From NCBI RefSeq assembly GCF_026914265.1, contig NC_069124.1:6536213-6600212 (forward strand): a DNA stretch of 64,000 nucleotides, in the 5' to 3' direction. The notes beneath the pieces were generated by a model, which saw only the letters and a list, made by a program, of their open reading frames with translations, was not told the origin of the DNA and ran no database searches. This document shows, one piece after another, positions 35,840-50,925 of the stretch; the first letter of the stretch is position 1; each line of letters starts with the position of its first letter. Source of the stretch: Mya arenaria (taxonomy: Eukaryota; Mollusca; Bivalvia; Myida; Myidae). Position numbers and translations under genes: made by a program.

Positions 35840-36375
35840 TTAAAGCAGATAAGGTCTTTGAATTTGTATAAACTAATTTTAATGTTGAGTATCTGTCAAA
35901 TGTATGTCTGTTATTTGAGATGTAAACTGTACCTTATTCGCCTTACTTTTCTTATTAATGCCATCTTTCATTTACATCAATATGTCTAATTACTAAACCA
36001 CAAACTCACAAAAATTGTTGTTTATTAGTTGAATAATGTTTAAAGATTGCAATTTATTACGTGTTATCTGATATAATCGTTTGTATTGTAATCTATTTGC
36101 TATATTTAAAGTGCCTTTAAATCTGATTTATAAGTTTCTATGTATTATGATATTCAACATAAAGGCTTGGATTGAAGTGTTTGGTTAAGCGTAAACAAAA
36201 CTTGATTTGTTGGAGTGTCAAGTTCTATTATCTTTGAAGTTCACAATAAGCTACCATAAGCGGAAAGGCACATTTAAAGTAACCTCAATGTGTTTAATGA
36301 ATTCACAAACCAGGAAGTTAAAACTATTCGCAAAATCAAGTTCATCGAATTCCTGCTTGAGTTACTAGACGAGTA

Positions 36376-39300
36376 ATGGCGAAACTAATTACTGCAGAAT
36401 GTCTTACTAAATTGATAACATTGTACAAATCGTTGGATGATAATGAAAGAATAAAGCTGGGAAAAGAGGCACAGAAAGAATGGTTTGAAGTCGTAGGGAA
36501 AATAAATAAAACACGGACCAGAGAGAAGAAAGATCTACAATGCATTGAAACGTTTATTGAGAATGTGGCTAATGGACAAAACCTAAGACCACTTAAGATG
36601 TTAGACGTCGCTAAAGGCGCATTTGAAAAACATGTGTCACCATTTCTCGATGTAAGTAAATGAGCATGTATTTAAGTATAATACACGTATAACACTAAAA
36701 GAGAAAAAACCTTAATACTTTTACAAGCCAAAATGTTATTTTACCGCATTTTAATGTAAATAATGATGTAACTCATAACATTGTTGCAAGAATATTTGTC
36801 TTCAAGGAGGAAAAAAGAATCGCGGAGAAAACGGTGTCGAATGATATCCATCCCAAGACTTTCACTGAAAGGTAAAACTCCTTCTGTTTCACCTACTCAT
36901 TGGCTCAAGTTGATGGTTGCTTCCATGAGGCTATATGTTTAGTTTTGCACGTATAGTTTAATCTTGGGACTAATAAAAAAAGTGGAGCATTCATAAACCT
37001 GTGAGGTGAGGTTGAGCGCTCATCAACTTGTTAGTTGATGTAAAGCGGCAATAAATCTATTAGGAAAAAGTGAGCACTCATTAACCTGTGATGCGAGGTT
37101 GAGCGGTCATACACCTTATATGCGAGCTGAACATTTATACACCTGTAATATGAGGTTGAACATTCATACACCTGTAATATGAGGTTGAACATTCATACAC
37201 CTGTAATGTGAGGTTGAACATTCATACACCTGTAATGTGAGGTTGAACATGTATATACCTGTAGTGTGAGGTTGCACATTTATACACCTGTAATGTGAGG
37301 TCGAACATTCATACACATGTAATGTGAGGGTGAACATTCATACATCTGTAATGTGAGGCTGAACATTCATACACCTGTAATATGAGGTTGAACATTCATA
37401 CACCTGTAATATGAGGTTGAACATTCATACACCTGTAATGTGAGGCTGAACATTCATACACCTGTAATGTGAGGTTGAACATTCATACACCTGTAATATG
37501 AGGTTGAACATTCATACACCTGTAATATGAGGTTGAACATTCATACACCTGTAATGTGAGGCAGAACATTCATACACTTGTAATGTGAGGGTAAACATTC
37601 ATACATCTGTAATGTGAGGGTGAACATTCATACACCTGTAATATGAGGTTGAACATTCATACACCTGTAATGTGAGGTTGAACATGTATACACCTGTAGT
37701 GTGAGGTTGCACATTTATACACCTGTAATGTGAGGTCGAACATTCATACACATGTAATGTGAGGGTGAACATTCATACATCTGTAATGTGGGGTTGAACA
37801 TTCATACACATGTAATGTGAGGGTGAACATTCATACATCTGTAATGTGAGGTTGAACATTCATACAACTGTAATGTGAGGTTGAACATTCATACACCTGT
37901 AATGTGAGGTTGAACATTCATACACCTGTAATGTGAGGGTGAACATTCATACACCTGTAATGAGAGGTTGAATATTCATACACCTATAATGTGAGGTTGC
38001 ACATTTATACACCTGTTATGTGAGGGTGAACATTCATACACCTGCAATGTGAGGTTGAACATTAATAAACCTGTAATTCGAGGTTGGACATTCATAGACC
38101 TGTTATGTGAGGTTGAACATTCATAAACCTGTAATGTGAGGTTGAACTTTCATAGACCTGTTATGTGAAGTTGAACATTCACAAAACCTGTTATGTGAGG
38201 TTAAACATTCAAAAACCTGTAATGTGAGGTTGAACATTCATTAACCTGTAATGTGAGGCTGAACATTCATACACCTGTAATGTAAGCTCGAACATTCATA
38301 AACCTGTAATGTGAGGTCGAACATTCATAAACCTGTAATTTGAGGTCGAACATTCATACACCTGTAATGTTAGGTTGAACATTCATACACCTGTAATGTG
38401 AGGTTGAACATTCATACACCTGTAATGTGAGATTGAACATTCATTCACCTGAAATATGAGGTTGAACATTCATACACCTGTAATATGAGGTTGAACATTC
38501 ATACACCTGTAATGTGAGATTGAACATTCATACACCTATAATTTGTGGTTGCACATTTATACACCTGTAATGTGAGGGTGAACATTCATACACCTGTAAT
38601 GTGAGGTTGAACATTAATAAACCTGTAATTCGAGGTTGGACATTCATAGACCTTTTATGTGAGGTTAAACATTCATACACCTGTAATGTGATGGTGAACA
38701 TTCATACACCTGTAATGTGGGTTTAAACAGTTATACACCTGTAATGTGGGGTTGAACATCTTTAAAACTGTATTGTGAGATTGAAAATTCATACACCTGT
38801 AATGTGAGGGTGAACATTCATACACCTGTAATTTGAGGGTAAACATTCATTCACCTGTAATGTGAGGTTGATCATTTATCAACCTGTTTGTAAGGTTGAG
38901 CGCTAATAAACCTGTTATGGGGGGCTGGGCGCTCATATACCTGTTTGTGAGGATGAGCTCGCACAGACCTGTTATGTGAGGTTCAGAGCTTGAAAACCTA
39001 TTAAGTGAGGTTTAAACGTTTATATACTTGTAATGCGAGGTCAAACATTCATAAAAGCCTGTTATATGAGGTTGAAAATTCATTAACCTGTAATGCGAGG
39101 TCAAACATTCTTATATACTTGTTATGTGAGTTTGAACATTCATTAACCTATAATGCGAGGTCAAACATTCTTATATACCTGTTATGTGAGATTGAACATT
39201 CATTAATCTGTAATTCGAGGTCAAACATTCTTATATACCTGTTATGTGAGATTGAACATTCATTAACCTGTAATGCGAGGTCAAACATTCTTATATACCT

Positions 39301-42300
39301 GTTATGTGAGATTGGCATTCATTAACCTGTAATGCGAGGTCAAACATTCTTATATACCTGTTATGTGAGATTGAACATTCATTAACCTGTAATGCGAGGT
39401 CAAACATTCTTATATACCTGTTATGTGAGATTGAACATTCAATAACCTATAATGCGAGGTCAAACATTCTTATATACCTGTTATGTGAGATTGAATATTC
39501 ATTAAACCTGTAATGCGAGGTCAAACATTCTTATATACCTGTTATGTGAAATTGAACATTCATTAACCTGTAATGCAAGGTCAAACATTCTTATATACCT
39601 GTTATGTGAGATTGACATTCATTAACCTGTAATGAGAGGTCAAACATTCTTATATACCTGTTATGTGAGATTGAACATTCATTAACCTGTAATGCGAGGT
39701 CAAACATTCTATTATACCTGTTATGTGAGATTGAACATTCATTAATCTGTAATGCGAGGTCAAACATTCTTATATACCTGTTATGTGAGATTGAACATTC
39801 ATTAACCTGTAATGCGAGGTCAAACATTCTTATATACCTGTTATGTGAGATTGAACATTCATTAACCTGTAATGCGAGGTCAAACATTCTTAAATACCTG
39901 TTATGTGAGGTTGAACATTCATACACCTGTAATGTGATATTGAGCATTCATACACCTATAATTTGTGGTTGCACATTTATACACCTGTAATGTGAGGGTG
40001 AACATTCATACACCTGTAATGTGAGGTTGAACATTAATAAACCTGTAATTCGAGGTTGGACATTCATAGACCTTTTATGTGAGGTTAAACATTCATACAC
40101 CTGTAATGTGATGGTGAACATTCATACACCTGTAATGTGGGTTTAAACAGTTATACACCTGTAATGTGGGGTTGAACATCTTTAAAACTGTATTGTGAGA
40201 TTGAAAATTCATACACCTGTAATGTGAGGGTGAACATTCATACACCTGTAATTTGAGGGTAAACATTCATTCACCTGTAATGTGAGGTTGATCATTTATC
40301 AACCTGTTTGTAAGGTTGAGCGCTAATAAACCTGTTATGGGGGGCTGGGCGCTCATATACCTGTTTGTGAGGATGAGCTCGCACAGACCTGTTATGTGAG
40401 GTTCAGAGCTTGAAAACCTATTAAGTGAGGTTTAAACGTTTATATACTTGTAATGCGAGGTCAAACATTCATAAAAGCCTGTTATATGAGGTTGAAAATT
40501 CATTAACCTGTAATGCGAGGTCAAACATTCTTATATACTTGTTATGTGAGTTTGAACATTCATTAACCTGTAATGCGAGGTCAAACATTCTTATATACCT
40601 GTTATGTGAGATTGACATTCATTAACCTGTAATGCGAGGTCAAACATTCTTATATACCTGTTATGTGAGATTGAACATTCATTAACCTGTAATGCGAGGT
40701 GAAACATTCTTATATGCCTGTTATGTGAGATTGAACATTCATTAATCTGTAATGCGAGGTCAAACATTCTTATATACCTGTTATGTGAGATTGAACATTC
40801 ATTAACCTGTAATGCGAGGTCAAACATTCTTTTATACCTGTTATTTGAGATTGAACATTCATTAACCTATAATGCGAGGTCAAACATTCTTATATACCTG
40901 TTATGTGAGATTGAACATTCATTAACCTATAATGCGAGGTCAAACATTCTTATATACCTGTTATGTGAGATTGAACATTCATTAACCTGTAATGCGAGGT
41001 CAAACATTCTTATATACCTGTTATGTGAGATTGGCATTCATTAACCTGTAATGCGAGGTCAAACATTCTTATATACCTTTTATGTGAGATTGAACATTCA
41101 TTAACCTATAATGCGAGGTCAGACATTCTTATATACCTGTTATGTGAGATTGAACATGCATTAACCTGTAATGCGAGGTCAAACATTCTTATATACCTGT
41201 TATTTGAGATTGAACATTCATTAATCTGTAATGCGAGGTCAAACATTCTTATATACCTGTTATGTGAGATTGACATTCATTAACCTGTAATGCGAGGTCA
41301 AACATTCTTATATACCTGTTATGTGAGATTGACATTCATTAACCTGTAATGCGAGGTCAAACATTCTTATATACCTGTTATGTGAGATTTACATTCATTA
41401 ACCTATAATGCGAGATCAAACATTCTTATATACCTGTTATGTGAGATTTACATTCATTAACCTATAATGCGAGATCAAACATTCTTATATACCTGTTATG
41501 TGAGATTTACATTCATTAACCTGTAATGCGAGGTCAAACATTCTTATATACCTGTTATGTGAGATTTACATTCATTAACCTATAATGCGAGGTCAAACAT
41601 TCTTATATACCTGTTATGTGAGATTTACATTCATTAACCTATAATGCGAGATCAAACATTCTTATTTACCTGTTATGTGAGATTTACATTCATTAACCTG
41701 TAATGCGAGATCAAACATTCTTATATACCTGTTATGTGAGATTTACATTCATTAACCTGTAATGCGAGATCAAACATGTATAATTATGTTATGTGAGATT
41801 GAACATTCATAGACATTTATACAAGGTTGAAAATTGAAAAATCTGTTATGTGAGGTTGGACATTTAACTGTTATGCAAGGTTGAACTTTTATCAAACTTT
41901 TTTGCGGTTGAACATCCATAAACATTTTATTCGAGGTTGAGCAGTCATAAAATGGTCATGTAAGGTTAAACATTGATTAGCCTGTTATGCGAGATTGAAC
42001 GTTCACAAACCTTTATTCAAGGTTAAACATTCATAAACCTGTTTTGAGGTTGAACATTCATAAACTGTTATGTGCGGTTGAACTTTCATAATCCTTTTTT
42101 TAGGTTTAACATTCATACACTGTTGTGCGAGGTTAAACATTCATATTCTGTTATGCGAGGTTGAACTTTCATAATCCTGTTATGCAAGCTTGAACATTCA
42201 TACACTCTCATGCGTGGTTGTGCATTCATAAACTGTTATTCGAGGTCGAACATTGAAAACCCGGTTAGGTTGAACATTCATAAACCTATTATGCGGGATC

Positions 42301-45300
42301 GAACTTCATAAACATTGTTATGTGAGGTTAAGCGCTCATAAACCTGTTATGTGAGGATGGGCACTCATAAACCTGTTATGTGAGGATGGGCACTCATAAA
42401 CCTGTGATGTGAGGTTGAACATTCAAAAACTGTTATGTGAGGTTGAACATTCATAAACTGTTTTGGGAGGTTGAACATTCATAAACTGGTATGTGAGGTT
42501 GAACATTCATAAACTGTTTTGGGAGGTTGAACATTCATTAACTGTTTTGGGAGGTTGAACATTCATAAATTGTTATACGAGGTTGAATATTTAAAAACCG
42601 GTTATGTGAGTTTCATTTTTTTTAACTGTTATGCAAGGTTGAACTTTCATAACCCAGTTATTCGACATTAAACATTCATATACATGTTATTCGAGGTGGA
42701 CCGTTAATAAAACATTTTGTGAGGTTGAACATTCATAAACGTTTTATGCGGGGTCGAACATTCATTAACTGTAATGTGAGGTTGAACAATTATTAAACTG
42801 CAATGCAAGGTTGTTTTATCTTTAACCTGTCATTCGACGTTGAACATTCATGAACCTGTTATTTGAAATTGAACAATCATAAACATTGTTATGTGAGGTT
42901 GAGCGTTCATGTACCTATTATGTGATGTTGGAAACTGAAAACCCTGAACATTCATATACCTGCTATGTGAGGTTGAACATTCATAAGCTGTTATGTGAGG
43001 TTGAACATTCATATACCTGTTATGTGAGGTTGAACATTCATAAGCTGTTATGTGAGGTTGAACATTCATAAGCTGTTATGTGAGGTTGAACATTCATAAA
43101 CTGTTATGTGAGGTTGAACATTCATAAACTGTTATGTGAGGTTGAACATTCATATACCTGTTTTATAAGGTTGAACATTCATAAACTGTTATGTGAGGTT
43201 GAACATTCATAAACTGTTATGTGAGGTTGAACATTCATAAACTGTTATGTGAGGTTGAACATTCATAAACTGTTATGTGAGGTTGAACATTCATATACCT
43301 GTTTTATAAGGTTGAACATTCATAAGCTGTTATGTGAGGTTGAACATTCATACACCTGTTTTATAAGGTTGAACATTCATAAACTGTTATGTGAGGTTGA
43401 ACATTCATAAACTGTTATGTGATGTTGAACATTCATATACCTGTTTTATAAGGTTGAACATTCATAAACTGTTATGTGAGGTTGAACATTCATATACCTG
43501 TTTTATAAGGTTGAACATTCATAAGCTGTTATGTGAGGTTGAACATTCATACACCTGTTTTATAAGGTTGAACATTCATAAACTGTTATGTGAGGTTGAA
43601 CATTCATAAACTGTTATGTGAGGTTGAACATTCATATACCTGTTATGTGAGGTTGAACATTCATAAACTGGTATGTGAGGTTGAACATTCATAAACTGTT
43701 ATGTGAGGTTGAACATTCATATACCTGTTTTATAAGGTTGAACATTCATAAACTGTTATGTGAGGTTGAACATTCATAAGCTGTTATGTGAGGTTGAACA
43801 TTCATAAACTGTTATGTGAGGTTGAACATTCATATACCTGTTATGTGAGGTTGAACATTCATAAACTGTTATGTGAGGTTGAACATTCATATACCTGTTT
43901 TATAAGGTTGAACATTCATAAGCTGTTATGTGAGGTTGAACATTCATAAGCTGTTATGTGAGGTTGAACATTCATAAACTGTTATGTGAGGTTGAACATT
44001 CATATACCTGTTTTATAAGGTTGAACATTCATAAGCTGTTATGTGAGGTTGAACATTCATATACCTGTTTTATAAGGTTGAACATTCATATACCTGTTAT
44101 GTGAGGTTGAACATTCATAAACTGTTATGTGAGGTTGAACATTCATAAACTGTTATGTGAGGTTGAACATTCATAAACTGTTATGTGAGGTTGAACATTC
44201 ATAAGCTGTTATGTGAGGTTGAACATTCATACACCTGTTTTATAAGGTTGAACATTCATAAACTGTTATGTGAGGTTGAACATTCATAAACTGTTATGTG
44301 AGGTTGAATATTCATATACCTGTTATGTGAGGTTGAACATTCATAAACTGGTATGTGAGGTTGAACATTCATAAACTGTTATGTGAGGTTGAACATTCAT
44401 ATACCTGTTTTATAAGGTTGAACATTCATAAGCTGTTATGTGAGGTTGAACATTCATATACCTGTTATGTGAGGTTGACCATTCATAAGCTGTTATGTGA
44501 GGTTGAACATTCATAAGCTGTTATGTGAGGTTGAACATTCATAAACTGTTATGTGAGGTTGAACATTCATACACCTGTTATGTGAGGTTGAACATTCATA
44601 AACTGGTATGTGAGGTTGAACATTCATACACCTGTAATGTGAGGTTGAACATTCATAAACTGGTATGTGAGGTTGAACATTCATAAACTGGTATGTGAGG
44701 TTGAACATTCATAAGCTGTTATGTGAGGTTGAACATTCATAAACTGTTATGTGAGGTTGAACATTCATAAACTGTTATGTGAGGTTGAACATTCATAAAC
44801 TGTTATGTGAGGTTGAACATTCATAAACTGGTATGTGAGGTTGAACATTCATATACCTGTTTTATAAGGTTGAACATTCATATACCTGTTATGTGAGGTT
44901 GAACATTCATAAACTGTTATGTGAGGTTGAACATTCATAAACTGTTATGTGAGGTTGAACATTCATAAACTGGTATGTGAGGTTGAACATTCATAAACTG
45001 TTATGTGAGGTTGAACATTCATAAGCTGTTATGTGAGGTTGAACATTCATAAACTGGTATGTGAGGTTGAACATTCATAAACTGTTATGTGAGGTTGAAC
45101 ATTCATAAACTGTTATGTGAGGTTGAACATTCATAAACTGTTATGTGAGGTTGAACATTCATAAACTGGTATGTGAGGTTGAACATTCATAAACTGTTAT
45201 GTGAGGTTGAACATTCATAAACTGTTATGTGAGGTTGAACATTCATAAACTGGTATGTGAGGTTGAACATTCATAAACATTGTTATGTGAGGTTGATTAT

Positions 45301-48300
45301 TCATAAACTGTTATGTGAGGTTGAACATTCATAAACTGTTATGTGAGGTTGAACATTCATAAACTGTTATGTGAGGTTGAACATTCATAAACTGGTATGT
45401 GAGGTTGAACATTCATAAACTGTTATGTGAGGTTGAACATTCATAAGCTGTTATGTGAGGTTGAACATTCATAAACTGGTATGTGAGGTTGAACATTCAT
45501 AAACTGTTATGTGAGGTTGAACATTCATAAACTGTTATGTGAGGTTGAACATTCATAAACTGTTATGTGAGGTTGAACATTCATAAACTGTTATGTGAGG
45601 TTGAACATTCATAAACTGTTATGTGAGGTTGAACATTCATAAGCTGTTATGTGAGGTTGAACATTCATAAGCTGTTATGTGAGGTTGAACATTCATAAAC
45701 TGTTATGTGAGGTTGAACATTCATATACCTGTTTTATAAGGTTGAACATTCATATACCTGTTATGTGAGGTTGAACATTCATAAACTGTTATGTGAGGTT
45801 GAACATTCATAAACTGTTATGTGAGGTTGAACATTCATAAACTGGTATGTGAGGTTGAACATTCATAAACTGTTATGTGAGGTTGAACATTCATAAACTG
45901 GTTTGTGAGGTTGAACATTCATAAACTGGTATGTGAGGTTGAACATTCATAAACTGGTATGTGAGGTTGAACATTCATAAACTGTTATGTGAGGTTGAAC
46001 ATTCATAAACTGGTATGTGAGGTTGAACATTAATAAACTGTTATGTGAGGTTGAACATTCATAAACTGGTTTGTGAGGTTGAACATTCATAAACTGGTTT
46101 GTGAGGTTGAACATTCATAAACTGGTATGTGAGGTTGAACATTCATAAACTGGTATGTGAGGTTGAACATTCATAAACTGTTATGTGAGGTTGAACATTC
46201 ATAAACTGTTATGTGAGGTTGAACATTCATAAACTGGTATGTGAGGTTGAACATTAATAAACTGTTATGTGAGGTTGAACATTCATAAACTGGTTTGTGA
46301 GGTTGAACATTCATAAACTGGTATGTGAGGTTGAACATTCATAAACTGGTATGTGAGGTTGAACATTCATAAACTGTTATGTGAGGTTGAACATTCATAA
46401 ACTGGTATGTGAGGTTGAACATTAATAAACTGTTATGTGAGGTTGAACATTCATAAACTGGTTTGTGAGGTTGAACATTCATAAACTGGTTTGTGAGGTT
46501 GAACATTCATAAACTGGTATGTGAGGTTGAACATTCATAAACTGGTATGTGAGGTTGAACATTCATAAACTGGTATGTGAGGTTGAACTTTTATAAACTG
46601 TTATGTGAGGTTGAACATTCATAAACTGGTATGTGAGGTTGAACATTCATAAACTGGTATGTACGTTTGAACATCCATACACCTGTAATGTGAGGTTGAA
46701 CATTCATAAACTGATATGTGAGGTTGAACATTTATAAACCTGTTATGTGAGGTTGGACATTCATAAACTGTTAATCCAGGTTGAACATTGATTTTTAACA
46801 TTCATCTACTGGTTTCTGAAGTTAAATATTCATAAACCTGTCATTCTATATGTATTGCTCATAAACTGGTTTTAATACTTGTGATTTTTAATTTAAATTA
46901 CATTGAAGGCGGTAACGCGAATATCAACTGATAATGATATATTTTATATTAGTGCAATGCGTTGAATGTCTTTCGTTAAGTGTGTGTAAGACTTGGCCGT
47001 TGAGCCTTTTTAAAAGCATCTTGGTTACGTTTAAGGCGGCAGGTCGTGTTTCTATAGTGTCCATTGTATTATCATTAATGTGTATACATGTACATAAAGT
47101 GTCGGTGCTTTTTATTACCATGACAGGCCAAATAGCAAAACAAAACTTCCTACGTCTAATTGGTTGCACTCTGACAATATGACTATTAGATCGTGACTTA
47201 AGTAGAACAACTGCAAACATTTGTCTTTATACGACTATTTCCCCAGCAGAGCTATTGAAAAAAATGTCTTCGTACGGTTGTAAGCGGACCGTGCACGAGA
47301 ATTTCGAGTAATCCAACTAGCCGATACATTGTATTTAGAATTACCATGATAATAATCTAATGTGTATCTTTCGGAAAATATTTCTATTTATTTATTAATA
47401 AATCAGTATTTATTTATTAATGAATGCATTTATTTGCTCATTAAAATATGCAATACACTTATCGTCGTATAAGTCAGATACAGTTACTCGTTTTTTCTTC
47501 AAAATTGTCCTCTTACAGACGTAATAAACTGGTGTTCGTCCTAGCCAAACGGCTTCTTACGCTTATAAGAGGACACTTTTGAAGAAAAACTCGTACTGTA
47601 TCTATTACATATTATATAACACAGTATGACAATAATCATTTTAACATTTTAATTATAATGACATAAGTATGAACCCTTAGATCTACCGACACATTCACCC
47701 AAACAAGCAAGGGAATAGCAGAACGCTACCAAAGTATCCGGCATTCAGATGATATTTCTAGCCAGTGGGACAATGCGTATGACGAACTAAAAGCACGATA
47801 TACTGACAAAGACATTGAGGGCATTCTGCTTGGGATATTGCAGGTTTTGTATCCGAACAATGTTGCTCGTCTTATGTAATTGTGCCCTTTTGTATCAAAT
47901 TAATACCTTGTAAAAGTATCAACAAATTTTCGGTATGTATGTAGATGAATATCCACAGTCAGAAAAAAATGATACACGTACGGACAACTGCAGAAGGAAA
48001 CATTAATTTAAGGTAGGGTAAGGTAATATTTTTTTTTTCATTTCCTGATAATGTTCCTTACTTCTTTTTTTACAGAAGGCGTATCTTAAGTGTCGAAAAG
48101 AAGCAGACCGTACTTTGAACGCTTTGATAACTTCTGAAAAAGAAATCATACAAGGAAGCAGAGCGGTAAGATGTTGAAATTCTCTGATCTTACTACTACC
48201 AAAAAAATATCCTTTCTTATTTGCCCATTTAATTAATAACGGCTTTCCAAGGCGGAAGGCCTTACATTATAGTTAACATGCTATATGTACATCCATGCGT

Positions 48301-50678
48301 GCTGATTGGTACTAAGGCCATTCAATCTTCTTGTTATTGTGATACAATGCTTCTTTCTCGCTATTGTAACGCCACGCAACCTTTTTTGTAATTGTATAGC
48401 CATGCTACCTTTGTGTTATTGCAAAGTCATGGTACATTTTCGCTATTGTATGGCCATGCTACCTTTCTGCGAGTGTAAGGTCATGATAATTATTGTTAAT
48501 GTATGTACATGCCCCCTTCTTGCTATTGTATGGCAATGATACCTTCTTGCTATGGAAAGGCCACGCTACCTTCTCGTTATTTTGATGCAATGCTACATTC
48601 TTGCTGTTATAAAGTCATGCTACCTTCTTGTTATTGCATGGCCATTCCACGTCTTGTTATTGTTAGGCCACACTAACTACTCGCAATTGTAATGTCATGT
48701 TTCATTCTTGGAATTGAAAGATAAGGTACTTTGTTGGTATTGGCAGGTCTTGTAATGTAATGCCATGCTACCTCCTTGTTATTGTAAGGTCATGCTACCT
48801 TCTTGTTTTGTAATGTCATGCTACCTTCTTGTTATTGTATTGTCATGCTACCTTCTTGTTATTGTAAGGTCATGCTACCTTATTGTTATTGTAATGTCAT
48901 GCTTCCTTCTTGTTATTGTTATGCCATGCTACCTTCTTTTTATTGCATGGTCATGCTTCCTTCTTGTTATAATAAGGTCAAACAACCTTTTTTGTTGTTA
49001 CATTGTCATGCTACCTTTTTGTTATTGCATGGTCATGCTACCTTTTTGTTATTGCATGGTAATGCTACCTTCTTGTTATTGTATTTTCATGCTATGTTAG
49101 TGAATGGTCATGCTACCTCTTTTTATTGCATGGTCATTCTACCTTCTTGTTATTGCACGGTCATGCTACCTTCTTATTATTGCATGGGAATGCTACCTTT
49201 TTGTTATTGCATGGTCATTCTACCTTCTTTTTATTGCACGGTCATGCTACCTTCTTGTTATTGCATGGGAATGCTACCTTCTTGTTATTGCACGGTCATG
49301 CTACCTTCTTGTTATTGCACGGTAATGCTACCTTCTTGTTATTGCACGGTCATGTTACCTTCTTGTTATTGCATGGTAATGCTACCTTCTTGTTATTGCA
49401 CGGTCATGCTACCTTCTTGTTATTGCATGGGAATGCTACCTTCTTTTTATTACATGGTCATGCCGCCTTCTTGTTATTACATGATCATGTAACTTTCTTG
49501 TTATTTCATGGTCATGCAACCACCTCTTTAGTGTAAGGTCATTCTACCTTCTTGTTATTGCACGGTCATGCTACCTTCTTGTTATTGCATGGGAATGCTA
49601 CCTTTTTGTTATTGCATGGTCATGCTACCTTCTTGTTATTGCACGGTCATGCTAACTTCTTGTTATTGCATGGTACTGCTACCTTCTTGTTATTGCACGG
49701 TCATGCTACCTTCTTGTTATTGCATGGGAATGCTACCTTCTTTTTATTACATGGTTATGCTGCCTTCTTGTTATTACATGGTCATGTATCTTTCTTGTTA
49801 TTTCATGGTCATGCAACCACCTCTTTAGTGAAACGTCATGCTACCTTCTTGCTATCGTAACTATCATGCTATTATAAGGTCCTGTTACCTTCTTGGTATT
49901 GTCAGGCCATGCTAACGATTTTATTTAGCGAGAAAACTAGCGAAGAATAGCATGCAAAATAGTTTTGTTTTTTTCAGGGGTCAAAAGGAAACATTATTCA
50001 AGAGGAAAATGGAGCAGCTCTGGCACTTTTGAAGCAGTACATTCATGTGCACGCTAAGTATGCAGTTCCCAGGATGCAAAAGGTATTATTTGTCAATTTA
50101 AAGAGTTGTCCTTGTTTAAGAACTTATTTCAATTATTTTAGCAAATGTTTTCGAATTCACATTAGCAATGAGTCCTATATACAAAATGCTATAATTCGAG
50201 TTAAATTTCATTATCTGCGAAAGTCTTACTGGTAAAATGAAATATCTTAGCTCAGTAAAATAGTTTACTAACTCGACTATTAAAAGAATCGATTCAGTCG
50301 ACATTCACTACTTTTTTCTTGTATAAGTAAGTCTTTACTGCTAAGAGTGCAGTGTTTCATTTTATGTTCATTTTTATACATTGTTTCATTGTATACTCGC
50401 AGACATTTCTGAAGACGAAATTGATGAAAGGCTACACAGCTGAGTCCTTCAGCCATCTGACAGTATTTGCACAAGACTGTGTAGAGGTATGCTGGTACAT
50501 GGCCGTCGAAGATCCTCCCATTGTTTTAGACACCACCGGTCCGGGAAGTCCCTTTGAGACGGCATTGTACGATTTCTATATCAAGAAGGGATCTAAGATT
50601 GACCAGATAGTTTGGCCGGCTCTTCGCATCTTCAAAAGCGGTCTGATACTTGCCAAAGGCGTTGCATCAGGAAAATGA
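36376..50678 (+). CDS. MIEAP-C domain gene F, 324 aa, six exons spread over 14.3 kb
   Basis: Exons: 36376-36651, 36807-36871, 47681-47843, 48076-48165, 49978-50082, 50403-50678; open frame of 975 nt. The start peptide MAKLITAECLTKLIT matches gene B. Residues 1-92 are the helical N-terminal domain; the linker is the shortest in the array (exon 2, 65 nt). Exon 3 has KGIAERYQSIRHSDD and the middle helices. Residues 234-324 are the MIEAP-type domain with motifs VCWYMAVEDPP and IVWPALRIFKSGLILAKGVA. Intron 2 (10.8 kb) is almost entirely minisatellite, and intron 4 (1.8 kb) carries a second minisatellite. Splice phases (0, 2, 0, 0, 0) equal those of genes D and E. Such introns are a likely drag on splicing, but the coding exons show no decay. 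Confidence 0.8.
36990..46870. repeat. Nearly 10-kb 28-29-bp minisatellite in intron 2 of gene F
   Basis: Unit close to TGTGAGGTTGAACATTCATA plus (A/C)A(C)CTGTTA. Blocks differ: 37.0-39.0 kb a 29-bp unit with CACCTGTAATG; 39.0-41.8 kb a dimer of about 59 bp (ATTCATTAACCTGTAATGCG with AGGTCAAACATTCTTATATA); 41.8-42.9 kb degenerate; 42.9-46.8 kb a very homogeneous 28-bp unit, interspersed with TTTTATAAGG variants. ORFs across it are repeat artefacts. Confidence 0.95.
39910..40568. repeat. Duplicated segment inside the minisatellite
   Basis: About 660 bp here repeat 38490-39148 almost base for base at an offset of 1,420 bp, including rare variant units (for example GGGGGGCTGGGCGCTCATAT). Shows a recent block duplication or an assembly effect. 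Confidence 0.85.
48310..49880. repeat. 27-bp minisatellite in intron 4 of gene F
   Basis: Unit GGTCATGCTACCTTCTTGTT followed by ATTGCAC or ATTGCAT. It is degenerate at 48310-48760, homogeneous at 48960-49850. Within it a block of units (about 49260-49530) recurs in the same order at about 49570-49830. Cys/Leu-rich ORFs are artefacts. Confidence 0.92.
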
Positions 50679-50884
50679 AACAAAAACACTTCATGCAATA
50701 TACTTGATATCATATGTTACTATGTTGACGGAAAGTTATAAATTTAAACACACAGGTTGTTTGTTTGCTGCTTGGTCTATGTAATACAGAGAAACACATC
50801 CATATAATCTTCTTGCCACTTTGTGTTGTTCCCTTAATAATTATGTCAACTGTTTGTTTTTCGAACAAAGGTCTTACAACACAC

Positions 50885-50925
50885 AAACGCACGCACGCAC
50901 GCACACACGCACGCACGCAAACATA
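50885..50925. repeat. ACGC microsatellite
   Basis: Short run of ACGC and ACAC tetramers 3' of gene F. Confidence 0.85.

Larger units (their letters stand above)
32458..36375. other. Spacer between genes E and F
   Basis: Nearly 4 kb without a recognised gene. It holds a hairpin (33207-33329), a triplet array (33950-34193), a Tc1/pogo-type MITE and a foldback MITE, listed separately. Confidence 0.5.

Noticed and set aside
39005-46801. Repetitive ORFs of the type CEVEHSYTC or NECSISHNRY
   Set aside because: Minisatellite units translated by chance; they lie within an intron and change frame with unit length.
36990-46870. CRISPR-like repeat array
   Set aside because: Units are directly joined without unique spacers and the genome is eukaryotic.
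48306-49860. Cys/Leu-rich repetitive ORFs up to 229 residues
   Set aside because: 27 bp is a multiple of three, so the minisatellite stays open in several frames; no conserved domain.
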